Shown piece after piece: positions 44,500-57,105 of a stretch of DNA of 64,000 nt. Origin of the DNA: Heterostelium album PN500 (lineage: Eukaryota > Evosea > Eumycetozoa > Acytosteliales > Acytosteliaceae); assembly GCF_000004825.1 (NCBI RefSeq), contig NW_008805078.1:400069-464068 (forward strand), in the 5' to 3' direction. The notes below the pieces were generated by a model that saw only the letters and a program-made list of their open reading frames with translations, ran no database searches and had not been told where the DNA came from. Every line of letters starts with the position of its first letter. The stretch's first letter is position 1. The position numbers and the translations under genes were made by a program.

Positions 44500-44515
44500 C
44501 CCACACCCAAACCCC
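44500..44515 (+). promoter_or_regulatory. CA-rich G-box-like element upstream of the ABCD4-like gene
   Basis: CCCACACCCAAACCCC, about 150 bases before the ABCD4-like start. It is the complement of the GT-rich motifs seen upstream of other genes in this window. Confidence 0.3.
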
Positions 44516-44662
44516 AAAGCAAATAATAATAATAATCATTTTGAAAAAGAATAAAAATTAGAACCTATCGACTTTTGTTCATTCTCTCTCCTCCCACTTC
44601 ATTTCACTTTTCTCTTTTGTTTGTTGATAGATAGCAAATAGAGATAGAGTTCGAGTTCGATC

Positions 44663-46961
44663 ATGAAGAGAACAAATATAATTAATGGTGATGAATATCA
44701 TCAGATACCGGTGAACGAAGATTTCTATGAGGAAGAAGAAGAGTCCGCTTCATCTAGTAGTGGACATGCTATGGGTGGTGCTGCTTCTCCCTCCTCCTCC
44801 TCTTCACAATCCAATAACAACTTCAAACAACATGAACTCACAAAAACATTGGCCTCTCAAAATAGATACGATCTACGTTTGTTTATTCGTTTGATTCATA
44901 TCATTAAGCTGCTATATTCCTCGCCAATCATTCCTGGTATCATGGTGCTGTTCCTCTTGGGACTGGCCATTTCTCAGACCTATGCTTCCAGTCTCACTGG
45001 AAAGCTGCTCGCCAACGTCTATACCTACTTGGCCGACGGTGACACACACTCATTGCTCAGATCGTTGCTTTTCGGTTTGTTCTCGCTGACTTTGTCTGCC
45101 CTGTTGGATTCCACCATCAAGTTTACAGTTGGAATCATCGCTTGGCGCTGGAGAAAGACACTGTGTCTCACCATTCAAAACCAATACTTTGACAACAACT
45201 TGTTCTACCGAATCATGGCGTTCGACACACGTATCGATAATCCCGATCAACGTATCACCTCTGACATTGATAACTTCACTACGTTGATGGCCAATGTCCT
45301 GTCGCAGATGATCACCGGACCGCTGGTCGTCGGATACTACACCTTCTTGACGTGGCGTGGCATGGGATGGTATGCACCGGCCATCATCTACGGATTCTTC
45401 ATCCTCGGTTACATTGCAAACAAATTTATCATGTCACCACTTGTCTCAGTATCCTATCTTCAAGATAAGCTCGAGGGTGACTTCCGTTATCTTCATTTAC
45501 GTATTCGTACATTCGCCGAGTCTATTGCACTTCAAAGTCTCACTCGTGACCCAACCGTTTCCCAGACCATGGTTGAAGAAGAACAAGCTAAACAACAATT
45601 CGATGTATTACTTGAAAATAAGAAAAAACAAATCTGTTGGCAATATGGTTTAAATAGTATGTTAAACAACTACATTCTATTTTTTTTTTTTGATATCTAT
45701 ACTAACTAAAACACAACATTCATTCATTAACTTTAGCAACATCCGATTTATTTACATATTTATCACCTCTCGTAAATTATCTTATTATTGCAATTCCCTT
45801 ATTTATTGGTACAAAGAAGACTATACCATTTGCAGATGTATCAGTTGTAAGTAAATGAAATAGCAAAGACTCTATGATATCATAGATGCTGGATATTAAT
45901 ATTTATATTTTATTTCACAAGTTTTCATACAATTGTATTATGTTGGCAAGCGGTTTCAGTCAGTATATCAATGTAACAGCTAACATTTCCGATTTATCTA
46001 GTTATATTCAACGTATTTCAACAATGTTGGAAGTATGTAATCAAGTTAAGCAACAAAAATACGAAGCACAACAAAAACAAGAGAATGACATCGTCAGCTC
46101 TACCGAAGTTCAAAAGCAAGTCGGTGAGCTCAAGGTTGAACCATCGACACTTGAAATATTACTTAAAGAAGTATCATACTTTACACCAAAAGGTGAATCA
46201 TTATTTAAAAGTAAGTTTGAATAATATTTAATGATTGACTTTGTATATTCTAACTTGGTGTCATCTTACATTTAAAAATAGATATATCATTATTAATTGA
46301 AAGAGGAAGTAGTTTATTAATTATGGGTCCAAGTGGCTCTGGTAAGAGTTCATTGATTCGTATCATCAATGGTCTGTGGCCTTTCTTCTATGGAAAGATT
46401 ATCAAGCCTGCCAACGAGCAGATGTTCTTCCTCTCGCAGCAACCGTATCTGATCTACGGTAGCTTGGAAGAACAGATCCTCTATCCCTATACTATTGCCT
46501 CAAAGAGAATATCGAAGCAACAGATGCGAGAGCTATTTGAGCGATTCGATCTTGGCTACCTGCTCGATCGTGAGAGAGACATCATTGCTCGTGGTGATTT
46601 GAATGATCTTACTCACAACTGGCTTAATGCTTTGTCGCCTGGTGAGCAACAACTAATCTCATTCCTCAGGTTGTTGTACCACAAGCCGGTGTTTGCACTC
46701 ATGGACGAATCGACCAGTTCCATACCACAGTCAATGGAGAAGAGAGTATATCAAGCATGTAAGGATCAAGGAATATCGACTATAAGTGTTGGACACAGAC
46801 ATTCTCTGACACAATATCATCAAAAACTATTGACACTTGATAAACAACATAATTGGAAATTACAAAACATCGATAACAGCAGCAACAACAATGATAACAA
46901 TAAGCTAATAGAAACTGATAGTAATAATAATAATAACAATCAGCAGAGCAGTTTAATATGA
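44663..46961 (+). CDS. ABC half-transporter, subfamily D, ABCD4-like
   Basis: Four exons (44663-45656, 45737-45846, 45922-46210, 46282-46961) encode about 690 residues. After an acidic Ser-rich head comes the ALD-type membrane domain (SSLTGKLLANVYTYLADGD, then WRWRKTLCLTIQNQYFDNN and NPDQRITSDIDNF, the family EAA-like motif). The nucleotide-binding domain has Walker A GPSGSGKSS (480-488), the Q-loop LSQQPY, the signature LSPGEQQ (582-588) and Walker B VFALMDE (601-607). The SPGE form of the signature and the RWR-K segment favour ABCD4 over peroxisomal ABCD1-3. ABCD4 moves cobalamin out of lysosomes in animals. No peroxisomal targeting element is evident. The C-terminus is an Asn-rich tail. 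Confidence 0.9.
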
Positions 46962-47184
46962 ATAAATAAACTTTAAAAACTGAAATATACTTTTATCGTA
47001 GTTTAAATACTATGATATTAGTTTTGTTTTTGTTTTATTGATTTAAATCGAATTCATAGCAATGATTAGTTTTGTTTTTTTTTTTGAGATGATAGAATGA
47101 TCAATGATTACATTTAACATTTTTTATAAATCGGAGTTAATTGTTTTTGTTATGTTATGTTTTGTTTTGTTTTGTTTTGTTTCA

Positions 47185-47837
47185 TCAATTTACAGTATCT
47201 TGGAGTTGTGTTTGAATATCAGTTAACTTTCTCTTTATAATTTGTATCGCTGATAGTACCACTTCCTCTGGTTTTAATGATCCATTTGTCTATAATAATA
47301 ATTGGATCCGGTGTTAGTACAAAAGGAAGATATCTATATGATTGAGATTTTAATATTGTATAAAAAAACTTACTTCAACATTAAAAATAAATTTATCTGT
47401 TTTCTGTTCGATGGAAACTAGATCTGGTTTACCTAGAGAGTCTGCTTTCTTTTTGCATTCCATACAAAACATACAACGCATTTGATCTTCGATTGTTACT
47501 TGTTGACGTTGGTGTGCGTTGAATTGATAGACGTTGGCAGGGCATGACTGTACCCATTCCTCTTTCTGACGATCTGTCAACTCGTCCATTCTATTCTGAT
47601 TGATAACGATCTTTGGTTGGAATTGATAGGTTGCGACACATGCTGGTGACCATTTGGCATGCTCCTTACCAACACCTTTCTTTGCGATAGCTCTCAGCTT
47701 CACCTCTTGACCTCTATGTAACTTAACTATTGGTATAACTGTATCGGGTCTGCCATCACTACTACCAACTGGAATTACATGGTCATTCTGTGACAATAAA
47801 TCTAAACTTGTAACCTATTTGAATTGATGTGTAGTTT

Positions 47838-47891
<54 letters not shown>

Positions 47892-48391
47892 TATAATAAA
47901 ATAATATTAGTTAGTTTCAACAAGACACAACAACTGCTACTAGTGATAGTATAATATTATACATACAGAATAACTATGATCATTACATCTGGCATTCAAT
48001 TTAAACTCTACACTACAATTATCACATCTTTCAGCACAACTACAATCCTAAAAAAAGATAAATAGATTAGATAGATTAGCAGATATATTAGATGAGATGA
48101 GATGATAATAGATGATAATAGATTATTTACTCTTGTATAATTGAATTGATCTACTTTGTGACTTGTCAATGGAATTAAACCTAATCTATGTGCAATGAAT
48201 TCATCTACCAATACAGAGTTGTTTGCTTCGAATTCGACGAGATCAATGCACATTGTTGGTACTTCAGCAATCATGACACGTCTCAATGCATTGGCAACAC
48301 TGATATCTGTATTTGACAATATAAATGTTATACTATCATTCTTTATCTCTAAAATCTCTAGATTTGGATGACGATAAAGTGTATGTGACAT
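47185..48391 (-). CDS. rpb3: RNA polymerase II subunit RPB3
   Basis: The alpha-like assembly subunit of RNA polymerase II. Four exons (48391-48131, 48047-47967, 47814-47374, 47289-47185) encode about 295 residues. The N-terminal dimerisation domain has SNTDISVANALRRVMIAEVP and MCIDLVEFEANNSVLVDEFI with AHRLGLIPL. The zinc-binding cysteine cluster CSCAERC-DNC (89-98) lies at the exon 1/2 join, and AKWSPACVATYQ is the second insert signature. A long tract of AAC triplets (47838-47890) sits inside intron 2 (47966-47815). It is divergent from NDUFAF6 across 326 bases. Confidence 0.97.
47838..47890. repeat. (AAC)n microsatellite in RPB3 intron 2
   Basis: About 17 uninterrupted AAC triplets within the 152-base intron, well clear of both splice sites by the predicted boundaries. 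Confidence 0.9.
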
Positions 48392-48717
48392 TTTATTTAT
48401 ATTGTGATAGGTATATTATAAAAGTGTGTGTTCAAATTGAATGAAGCCAAAACAAAATCAACCAAATAATTATATATAATTAGATTAATTAGATGTTGTC
48501 GATTTGATATCGTCTTGTCCTTAATAAACTTCAAAAAAAAAAATATATAGCAGTTGAATTTAAAAGTTTGAATTTTTTTTCATTTTTTTTTTTATGATTT
48601 TTTTGTATTTTTTTTCATAGCAAATAGTGTGGGTGTGGTAGAGTGACTAATAATGATTGATACTTAAAAGAAAGTAGATTAGAATCAATCAGTGATTAAG
48701 AATTTAACAACAAAGAA
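48392..48717. other. Bidirectional promoter between RPB3 and NDUFAF6
   Basis: 326 bases. Contains GTGTGGGTGTGGT at 48627-48639 (G-box-like) about 80 bases before the NDUFAF6 start, and long T runs. Confidence 0.5.
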
Positions 48718-50150
48718 ATGAATTATCTATTTAGATCAAGTGGATATAGATTTGCTTTGAATTGTGGTAATCAATTATTATTTAGATCAGCAAGTCCAAT
48801 ACAAAAGAATGTTGGTTTTTTGAATAGTTCAATTAGAGGAGGACCTAGATTATCATATTCAACAACAACAACAACAACAGCTACAACCAAGAATGATTCG
48901 AAAAAAGTAGTAGTTGAACAAGTGGAGGAAGACGATCATGATCATTCACAATGTGGACATTCACACTCGCATGGTCATGGACATTCACATGCTCACAATG
49001 TTCATCATCAAGCACGTCCCGTCGGTGATTCCACCATCAGAGAATCCGATGAACCAGTACCATCATCTGCTAAATCAATATTTGTAAAGGATCTATCATC
49101 CCCAGAGGATTATAACTATGTATTCCAGCGTGTAAAGTGAGTGTTATAACAACAACAAATAATAGAATAGTAATCATAATAACTGACTGACTGACACTGT
49201 TCCACTACTACTACTATAATTTTATAAACAGACAATTCGATCGTGAAAACTATGTATGTTCTATTCTTATTTCCGATGAGTTGGCTCGTCGTGCTGCATT
49301 TGCAATCCGTGCATTCAATATTGAAACTGTCATTCTCCACTCTGAAGTCAAGAGTGATATTCGTTTGGCTAAATATAAATTATCGTTCTGGAAAGATGCT
49401 ATCAACAATATTTATAATGTAAGTTGGATAAAAAGTAATTTCAATCTATTTAGATATAGACGTATGAATAGAGATAAAGATATTAATTAATATATACCAT
49501 TTATTATTATTATTATCATCATTTAGGGTAAAGTATATGATCAACCATTGATTAGGGTTTTAGCACAACAGATTAAAGAGAGAGGATTATCAAAGACATG
49601 GTTTATTAGATTGTTGAATCGTCGTGAGAAGGATCTAAACAGTGTACAAATGAAGGACATGGATGAGTTGGAAGCGTATGCCGAGGAGATTCACGGTTCG
49701 TTGCTATTGTTGAATCTCGAGAGTCTGGGTGTGCGTAACTCTGATGCCGAGCACGCTGCCAGTCACTTGGGTCGTGCCATGGGAATTATGACACTGATTC
49801 GTGGTACACCCTTCCATATCAAAACGAGAAAGATCTACATTCCGGCATCACTCACCACCAAGTATGGAATTGTTACCGAGCGTCTCTACCAAGGTGAAGA
49901 CGAGCAGGTTCTCAAGTTGAAGGAAGCCATTTTCGAGATGGCATCGGTTGCCAAGATACATCTAGAAAAGGCACGTTCATTCAAAGTGCCTGCACCGGCT
50001 CACGAAGCATTCTTGTGTGCCGAGTTTGCCGATGACTTTTTGGAACGTCTAAGAAAATCAGATTTCAACATTTTCGATCCAACTCTCAGAGACAGAAGTA
50101 CTTTCCTCCACCTAAAGCTCTACAAAAATAAGTTCTTTAAACAATTTTAA
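48718..50150 (+). CDS. NDUFAF6-type mitochondrial complex I assembly factor
   Basis: Three exons (48718-49136, 49232-49418, 49527-50150) encode about 409 residues. A mitochondrial-type presequence (residues 1-48, Arg/Ser-rich) is followed by a Thr-rich stretch and a histidine-rich segment at about 74-97. From residue 120 the squalene/phytoene-synthase fold of NDUFAF6 begins: ENYVCSILISDELARRAAF, AIRAFNIETVILHSEVK, ATYAEEIHGSLLLLNLE-like and AASHLGRAMGIMTLIRGTPF. As in NDUFAF6, the DxxxD motifs of true synthases are lacking, so it is an assembly factor rather than an enzyme. The gene converges with WDR7 (137 bases). Confidence 0.92.
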
Positions 50151-50287
50151 AATAAAATCAATTTATAATATATACGAGTAGATTAATATTTAAATATTTT
50201 TGGCTTATTGGGTGTGGATCTTTATTTAAAGGAATCCCTTAAATATAAATAGTTTATTGAAAAAGGTGGTGGTGATGGTGTAACATT

Positions 50288-53200
50288 TTAATGTGCAGAA
50301 TCTAGATTTAGTGTAAAAGTATTGTTGTCTTTCTTTAGAAGAATTTGTTGTGGTGATAACCATTGTATTTTAATATTCTCTACCTTTGGTGCGGGGTTGT
50401 ATTGTTGTTGTTGTTGTTGTTGTTGTTGGTGATCCGTTGTGATTCTAACTGATTTTGTACAATTAAATTGTGATCCTAAAAATCCAAAGAAACTAGAGTT
50501 GGTTTGGAAGATCTTCAGTAGATTGTCTTTGGTGGAGAACGATGCCAGCGCTTTTCCACTCTCACTGAAACTGACAGCCGATATCAGTGCACGTTCGTGA
50601 CCTTCGAGTCGGTGCCAACGAGTGGCAGTCTTCAAGTCGTAGATCACAATGGAACCGTCCATAGTACCCAACATCAATCTCTGTGATTCGTGATGGAACG
50701 ACACCATCGGATACTTATTGACCATCAGATGCAAAACAGCGGTGGTTTGTTTCAGACAAGCCTCTCTGAACGCCGGAATATGTGGATCCAAACTCTTTAT
50801 AATACAATCGATGACACGTGGCAAATAGGTAAGCACTGAATCAGGGTTGTTCTTGATCAACAGTCCTATCAGAACGATAGCGTGTATAGTTGAAGACAAG
50901 TTCTTTGATTCATTCGATATTTCATCACCAATTGTTTGAATAAATTTCTATTATTATTTAAAGATTAGTAAAATAAATAAATATATTTAAAAAACTAAAC
51001 AGACATACCATTACATCTACAGTACCAATTAATAATAATGAATTGATAGCTGTTGTACCTAGTGTATCATTTTGCATAGTTAAAGTGAATAAACATTTCA
51101 ATAGTCCCGGAATATCTTTGACTGAATCTTTCCATAAAGTGAATCCTTTTCCTATTAATTCGACTGCAGCAATTGTCAAGTGTCCTTTTCCTTTGAAAAT
51201 CATCTTTAACAATTCATATCCAATCTTTAATGATAAGCTATTATAATATTAAATGTTAATAAGATGTAATTAATATATAAACTAAAATTTATCTACTTCA
51301 AAGCTAAAAAAATAAACATACTTTTGTGGAACATCTTCTTTTCTATGAGATGCAATCTTTGCTAAAACAATAACAGCTCTTGCTCTTTCAACTGATCCCA
51401 ATGAATCTGATTTTACTATAATTTTAAAATAATGAACAAATTAGAAATTATTATTATAAATTAAAAAGATATAAATATAAATTTAAAACTTACATAATTG
51501 AGAATAGAAATCAATTAATGATAGGAATTGAGGTTTTGGCATTCTTTCGATTGCAGTTTTAAATACTGATCTAGCGGAAAACATAATGTCTTCAGAGTTG
51601 TCTTGACAATAGCTGGCGAGGTAAGAAAAGTCGGGATATACATAGTTTGTAAGTGTATCTGGTAAAATAATACAATAGTAGGTTGAGATTTGACTGCATG
51701 CATTCTCGAGACCACCAATTCTCAGGATGGTACGACTTAGTGCAACGGCAGACAACGTGGTCTGAGCGGTGAGATACTCTGAACATTGCATCTTTCCGCT
51801 GAAGCTCGATGCCTGAGGAGTAAGGATACTGAGATTGCCTCCCTCACCGATGACACCGAATGAAAAGTCGGGTTGTGGTGGTCTCAACTGAAAGTCTTTC
51901 ATAAACATCGAATCGAGGTTTCTCTCCATACCCCAAGGCATTAGATAAGAGAATATCGACACCAACTGACTAAGTTCTTTCTGTACCAATAGAATGGCAG
52001 ACGATTGTTGTTGTTGTTGTTGATTTTCAATATTACCAAGTGAACTGGAAAGCGATTGACTCGACATATTCGATGGGAATGAAGTATTATATTTAGTATT
52101 CATTTCTGTATACTTTAAGATTTCATCTGATATCGCTTTGATATTTAAGAATATAGTTTGAATTGGTGGATCTTTGAGAAAGATATAAAAAAAAATGAAG
52201 AGTTAGTTTATAAATAAAGCAACAATTGTTGGTTGATCAATGTTAACTTGTATATTTACCATTCTTATGTGTGAAAACAAATGATTGAGTTGTTTGTTTT
52301 GAATCATATAATCCCAAATCCTTTGGTTGATAGTTATTGTTTGATAGCGGTTGAGCATGGTCGATAATATCCTTTGCAATCTGTCCGTAGACAACACCCT
52401 CGAGCTCACCGGAACCGATCTCCCAGAGTGACACGGAACCGTCGATAGTCTCCACAACGAGATATCCTTGTTCAGGCTTCCAGAATACACGAGACAATGG
52501 CGACGAGTGTACACCAAACATGTGCTTACAAGACAGATCCTCTGTAGAGTACATTCCCACGGTTTTGTCTTCAGAGATCGACAAAAAGTTGGAACGTCCG
52601 GCGTGTGGCAGCGTGAAGATCGATGTTACCGGTCCGGTATGGTGTGAGAAGGTGTGTAGTAGCTGGAAGCTGGTGAGATCCCATACTTTTATGGTGGTGT
52701 CGTTCGATGCCGAGAAGAGACGACGCTTCGAGTTGCCGCTGGTTGGCGAACTCATCAAGCAGTTGACCTTACCCTGGTGAGAACCCGGATGGAATTTGGT
52801 GTGCAAGTCGATCGGTAGCTTCGAAGTACTGATACTGCCATCTTCGTAACCACGGATGAGCATCATCGAGTCCTCCAGAACCAGTGAGGCCGTCACTCTC
52901 GACTTGTTCTTAACGTCACAGCCTCTCCAGCCATCAGCGATATTTCCAATGAGATTAGGCTCACGAACCATCTTTCTCATGCTGTGCACTGGGATGTCGT
53001 CAACTGGAATCACCCATATCTTGACACGACCAAATGAATCACCAACTAAAAATACATTACTCCACAACATTGCAGCACCAATCTTTTTAGTGATATCACT
53101 ATTATTATTGTTGTTGTTATTATTATTATTTTGAAGATTTGAAGTTGAACTATTAACACCTCCATTTGCATTAAATGGATATTTCGAAGTTGTATCATAA

Positions 53201-54839
53201 TTTGCAAAACTGAGTAATAATGTTGGTGGATTCGTTCTAAAATAATAATAATAATATAATTAATATAAAGTGTTGTTTGTTCGACATGTTACTAATAGCT
53301 AAACACTCAACTTACTCTGGTGCTAAATGAGATATCTCAATTGAATCATTAAACATAATACCAGGTGATGAACTGGTTATATCGATTGGTTTCGGTAGAT
53401 TTAATGGTGAAGTTCCTGGTAGTGGTACTGGATGACCCATCGAAAATGACTTTCCATCGAACGGATCCATTTTATAGAGGAATGACTTTCCATCTTTTGT
53501 CCAAACCAATATCATTGAATTGTTTACAAAACTACCACCAAACCAACCTTGTGGATTAGGACATTTAATAGAACATAATTTATATGAATTATTGGTTGTA
53601 AATATCTAATTAAATTAACAACAATATAGATTAGAAACAAACTGCATTATAATTGGATGATAATGATGATGATGATGATAATGATGTTAAGTACTTACAG
53701 ACCAATGATCTTTAGATATTACTAATAATGATTTACCATTCGGTGAGAATTCAATTGCAATTGGTGCGTCGTTTGGAGAGCAATGACCTTCACCACCGGG
53801 TGTCAAGCATATCGTTTGCAAAGAATAGTCATATTCGCCGTCATTCAACGACCAAAACTTAATGGTACCATCTAGACTTGCACTCAATAACAATGGTGAT
53901 TGATCTTGTGATATAGTACATGTAAATAAACATGATACCCAATCTATATGTGATGTTAAAGTTGCAATAATCTTTAAAAAGATAATATTAGAAATAGGAT
54001 TGAAAAGAAAATAAAAGAAAAGAAAAGAAAAGAAATAGTTATTTTTATTAGTTCATCATCTTTTCGTTATGTTTTGTTTTGTTTTTAAAAAAACATGTAC
54101 CTACCTTTAATGTTTGAACATCAACTATAAAGATTGAATTCGAACCTTTACCAACGACGGCAACACGTCGTTTGTTGGGAAGGGTTACCATGAACGATGG
54201 CGAACACGTTAGGAATGAAGGTTGTGAGGCAACCAGACAGTAGCCATCGCTTATGCTCCAAACGGAGATGGAACCGTCTGCACCGCAACTGACGAACGCT
54301 TCACGACCTTCGACTTCGCACATCGCCAAACACGTAACGGATACACCGTTGTGACCCATCGTGAACACACGGGGAATGAATTGATTCTCCTTTGGCTGTG
54401 AATCGAGATAGACTGATGAAATCACCAAGTGACCCGCTTGTGAACCTGTAATGATCGTTCGCTTATCGGGTGTAATCAATATTGCAGTGATTCTATGTGT
54501 AGGTGCACCACACCACAACACTACAGGCAACATAATATCTCTGTGCATTGCATTATTCAATCCACCAGTACTAATCTTTGTATTATGTCCAACTCCACTT
54601 GAATTGGTTGTTGTTGTTGATGTTGCTGTAGATGTAGTTGTTGCTGTTGTTGTTGTTGTATTCGAATTTGATGTAGTAGAAGTAGTTGTTGTTGTTTGTG
54701 TATTATTTGCCTCTTGTTGTTGTTGTTGTTGTTGTTTTTGTGGTGTTACTGATGGATTACCAATATTACCATTACTATTATTAATATTGTTATTTACACT
54801 CAATTTTTCATTGTTATTAATATTGTTAGATCCATTCAT
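50288..54839 (-). CDS. WDR7 / rabconnectin-3 beta-like WD40 protein
   Basis: Eight exons (54839-54105, 53971-53699, 53605-53316, 53236-52260, 52171-51494, 51415-51322, 51237-51009, 50947-50288) join in frame to about 1311 residues. The N-terminal 100 residues are Asn/Thr-rich. The first WD40 propeller starts LPVVLWCGAPTHRITAILIT and includes VSCGADGSISVWSISDG and SASLDGTIKFW. A second block has SASNDTTIKVWDLTSF. A HEAT-like helical middle follows (about 760-1170) and a C-terminal WD pair near the end (GTMDGSIVIYDLKTATRWHRL). The opening PVVLWCGxxPTHxITAI is diagnostic of WDR7/WDR72. In animals WDR7 and DMXL form rabconnectin-3, which assembles V-ATPase on endosomes. It is divergent from the copine-like gene. 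Confidence 0.93.
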
Positions 54840-55809
54840 TCTTTTAAAACAACAAACTATTCAATAGTGACTAACACACATTATAATGAACAAAAAGATA
54901 ATCAATACTGCAGAACAAAAAAATCATTAAAGTTCATAATTTGAAAATTTTTTATTTTGTTTTTTTTTTATTTGGTTTTTTTGTTATTAAAGAACTTTTT
55001 TTACCCCTGGTAATAATAACAAAATTTTAAGTTTTTATTTGTCTATAAATTATATTTATTTATTTATTAACTATTATTTTAATTAAAATTTTTTGATAAA
55101 TCTAATTAAGATAATTTTTAATTTTTAAATGTTACTAATAAACACTCATCAAATATAATGATCTCTTTATTGATGTAGATGGTGAATCTGGGGAAAGTTT
55201 ATTCAGGAGTGTTTAGAATCAATCAGAGTAGTGAAAATGGGGAGTGGTGATAAGTGGTGAAAATAAAGAGAAAAAATAAAGAATGTGATTTATTTGAGAA
55301 AACTCATGTGGTCTATCTAAATTTAGAATTAATAAATTAAGTAAAATCATCAAATTCAATGAAAATCTGAATTTCATTTTAACCTGGTTGAAACTACTTT
55401 CACCAAAATAATGACATTCCTGCAAAAATAAGGTGATTCATCAAATTTTTTTTATTTTTTTTTAATTAAAGATTTTATAAATATATTTTTAATTTCATTT
55501 AAATTTTTTTTCACTGTGCACACTAATAGTTTGAAAATTGCAATAAAAACAGTTAACTTGTTTGTGGTTTTTATTTTCAAATTTTTTAATTTTAATGTAA
55601 GAACAAACAACGACAATAACAACAACAACAACAACAACAACAAATACTTTAATTTAAATAATATATTTAGTAATAAAATATATTAATACTAATATATAAA
55701 TATTTAAATATAGATATCATTTATTATATATATATACACATTTATAATTATATAAACTAAAAAAAGATTTTCTTTTTTTTTTTTTAATTTCACATAAATT
55801 TAATTAGCA
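54840..55809. other. Divergent promoter region
   Basis: 970 bases between WDR7 (minus) and the copine-like gene (plus). AT-rich with a GT-richer patch at 55180-55290 and an (AAC)n run near 55615-55640. No coding signal. Confidence 0.45.
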
Positions 55810-56889
55810 ATGGGATGTGGATCATCAAAGCATCACGGTTCGCCGTCACCTAACAACAACAATACAGTATCGTTGGCAAAAACAAATAGTAATAGCAATC
55901 CTCATGCCAAACAAGCTTCATTGTTCAGACCAATCAAAGATAAATTCCAATCGCTCGATGAAGTACAAAACGCTCTCAGACAAGCTGGTCTTGAGTCATC
56001 TAATCTTGTCATTGGTGTAGATTATGTATGTATATATATATAAACTAACTTTTGAATTCATATATTTTAACAAGGTTTGAAACTAACACTCTTTATAATA
56101 ATATTACTTATAGACTAAAAGTAATACTTGGAATGGTGCAAAGACATTCGGTGGTAGATGTCTTCATCAAATTACACCGGGTCAATTGAATCCATATCAA
56201 GAAGCCATTGCAATTGTCGGTGAGACACTGTCTGTGTTTGACGATGACAATCTCATCCCAGTCTATGGTTTCGGTGACAGCAGAACCACTGACAAGTCAG
56301 TGTTCAAATTCACAACGGACAGACCATGCTTTGGATTCCAAGAGGTACTCAACACCTACAATGAAATCACCCCATTGATCTCATTGTCTGGACCAACTAG
56401 TTTTGCTCCACTCATTCGTGAGGCCATCAATATCGTTGCTCAAACCCGTCAATATCACATTCTCGTTATTATAGCCGATGGTGAGGTCACCGTTGTAAAC
56501 GAAACCACCAAAGCAATCGTAGAGGCTTCTTCCTATCCTCTTTCCATCATCACAATCGGTGTAGGTGATGGACCATTCGATTTAATGGAGAAATTCGACG
56601 ATGAACTTCCAGAAAGGTAAATAATTGAATCATTCATTATCATTTATCAATTACTAATATCTTACATTAATATATATAGAAAATTCGATAACTTCCAATT
56701 TGTAAATTATAATACCGTTATGTCTAGAGCTGAGAACAGAAAGGTTGACTTTGCAGTTGCTGCTCTCCAAGAAATTCCAGAACAATTTGCTGTATGTAAT
56801 TTAATAATAATATAATATTCACAAATGATAGATTATTAACATTTTTTTTACTTTAGGCAATTAAACAATTAGGTTTATTGGCTAATTAG
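55810..56889 (+). CDS. N-myristoylated copine A-domain (vWA) protein lacking C2 and RING domains
   Basis: Four exons (55810-56025, 56114-56616, 56680-56791, 56857-56889) encode about 287 residues. It starts MGCGSSK, a strong N-myristoylation plus palmitoylation signal. After a Ser/Asn spacer, residues about 46-280 are a copine-type vWA domain: LRQAGLESSNLVIGVDYTKSN with the MIDAS-like D71-x-T-x-S75, LNPYQEAIAIVG, PVYGFGDSRT, LSGPTSFAPLIREAI, VIIADGEV and ITIGVGDGPFDLME. It stops at KQLGLLAN with no RING finger and has no C2 pair. The layout resembles plant RGLG proteins without the ligase. It should be a membrane-tethered, metal-dependent interaction module. The last exon is only 33 bases. 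Confidence 0.93.
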
Positions 56890-57105
56890 AATTTTTTTTT
56901 TTTTTTTTTTCACTCAATCTTCTTTTTAATATCAATATATCATTGTATAAAGTTTTTTAGTTTTAAATAAAAAAGAAAGAACAATACAGAAAATAGCAAC
57001 TATTGGATTATTATTATTATTTGTTTTCTTGAGGAGCGATACTATACTATGATTTAGGAGTTATAATTTACAAATAGAATGTTTACATTTTATTGAAAGT
57101 TGTTT

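Larger units (their letters stand above)
43530..44662. other. 1.1-kb divergent promoter region
   Basis: Separates PGAP2IP (minus) from the ABCD4-like gene (plus). G-box-like elements flank both sides: GTGGTGTGGGGGT at 43648-43660 and CCCACACCCAAACCCC at 44500-44515. The remainder is AT-rich, with a pyrimidine-rich leader before 44663. Confidence 0.5.
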
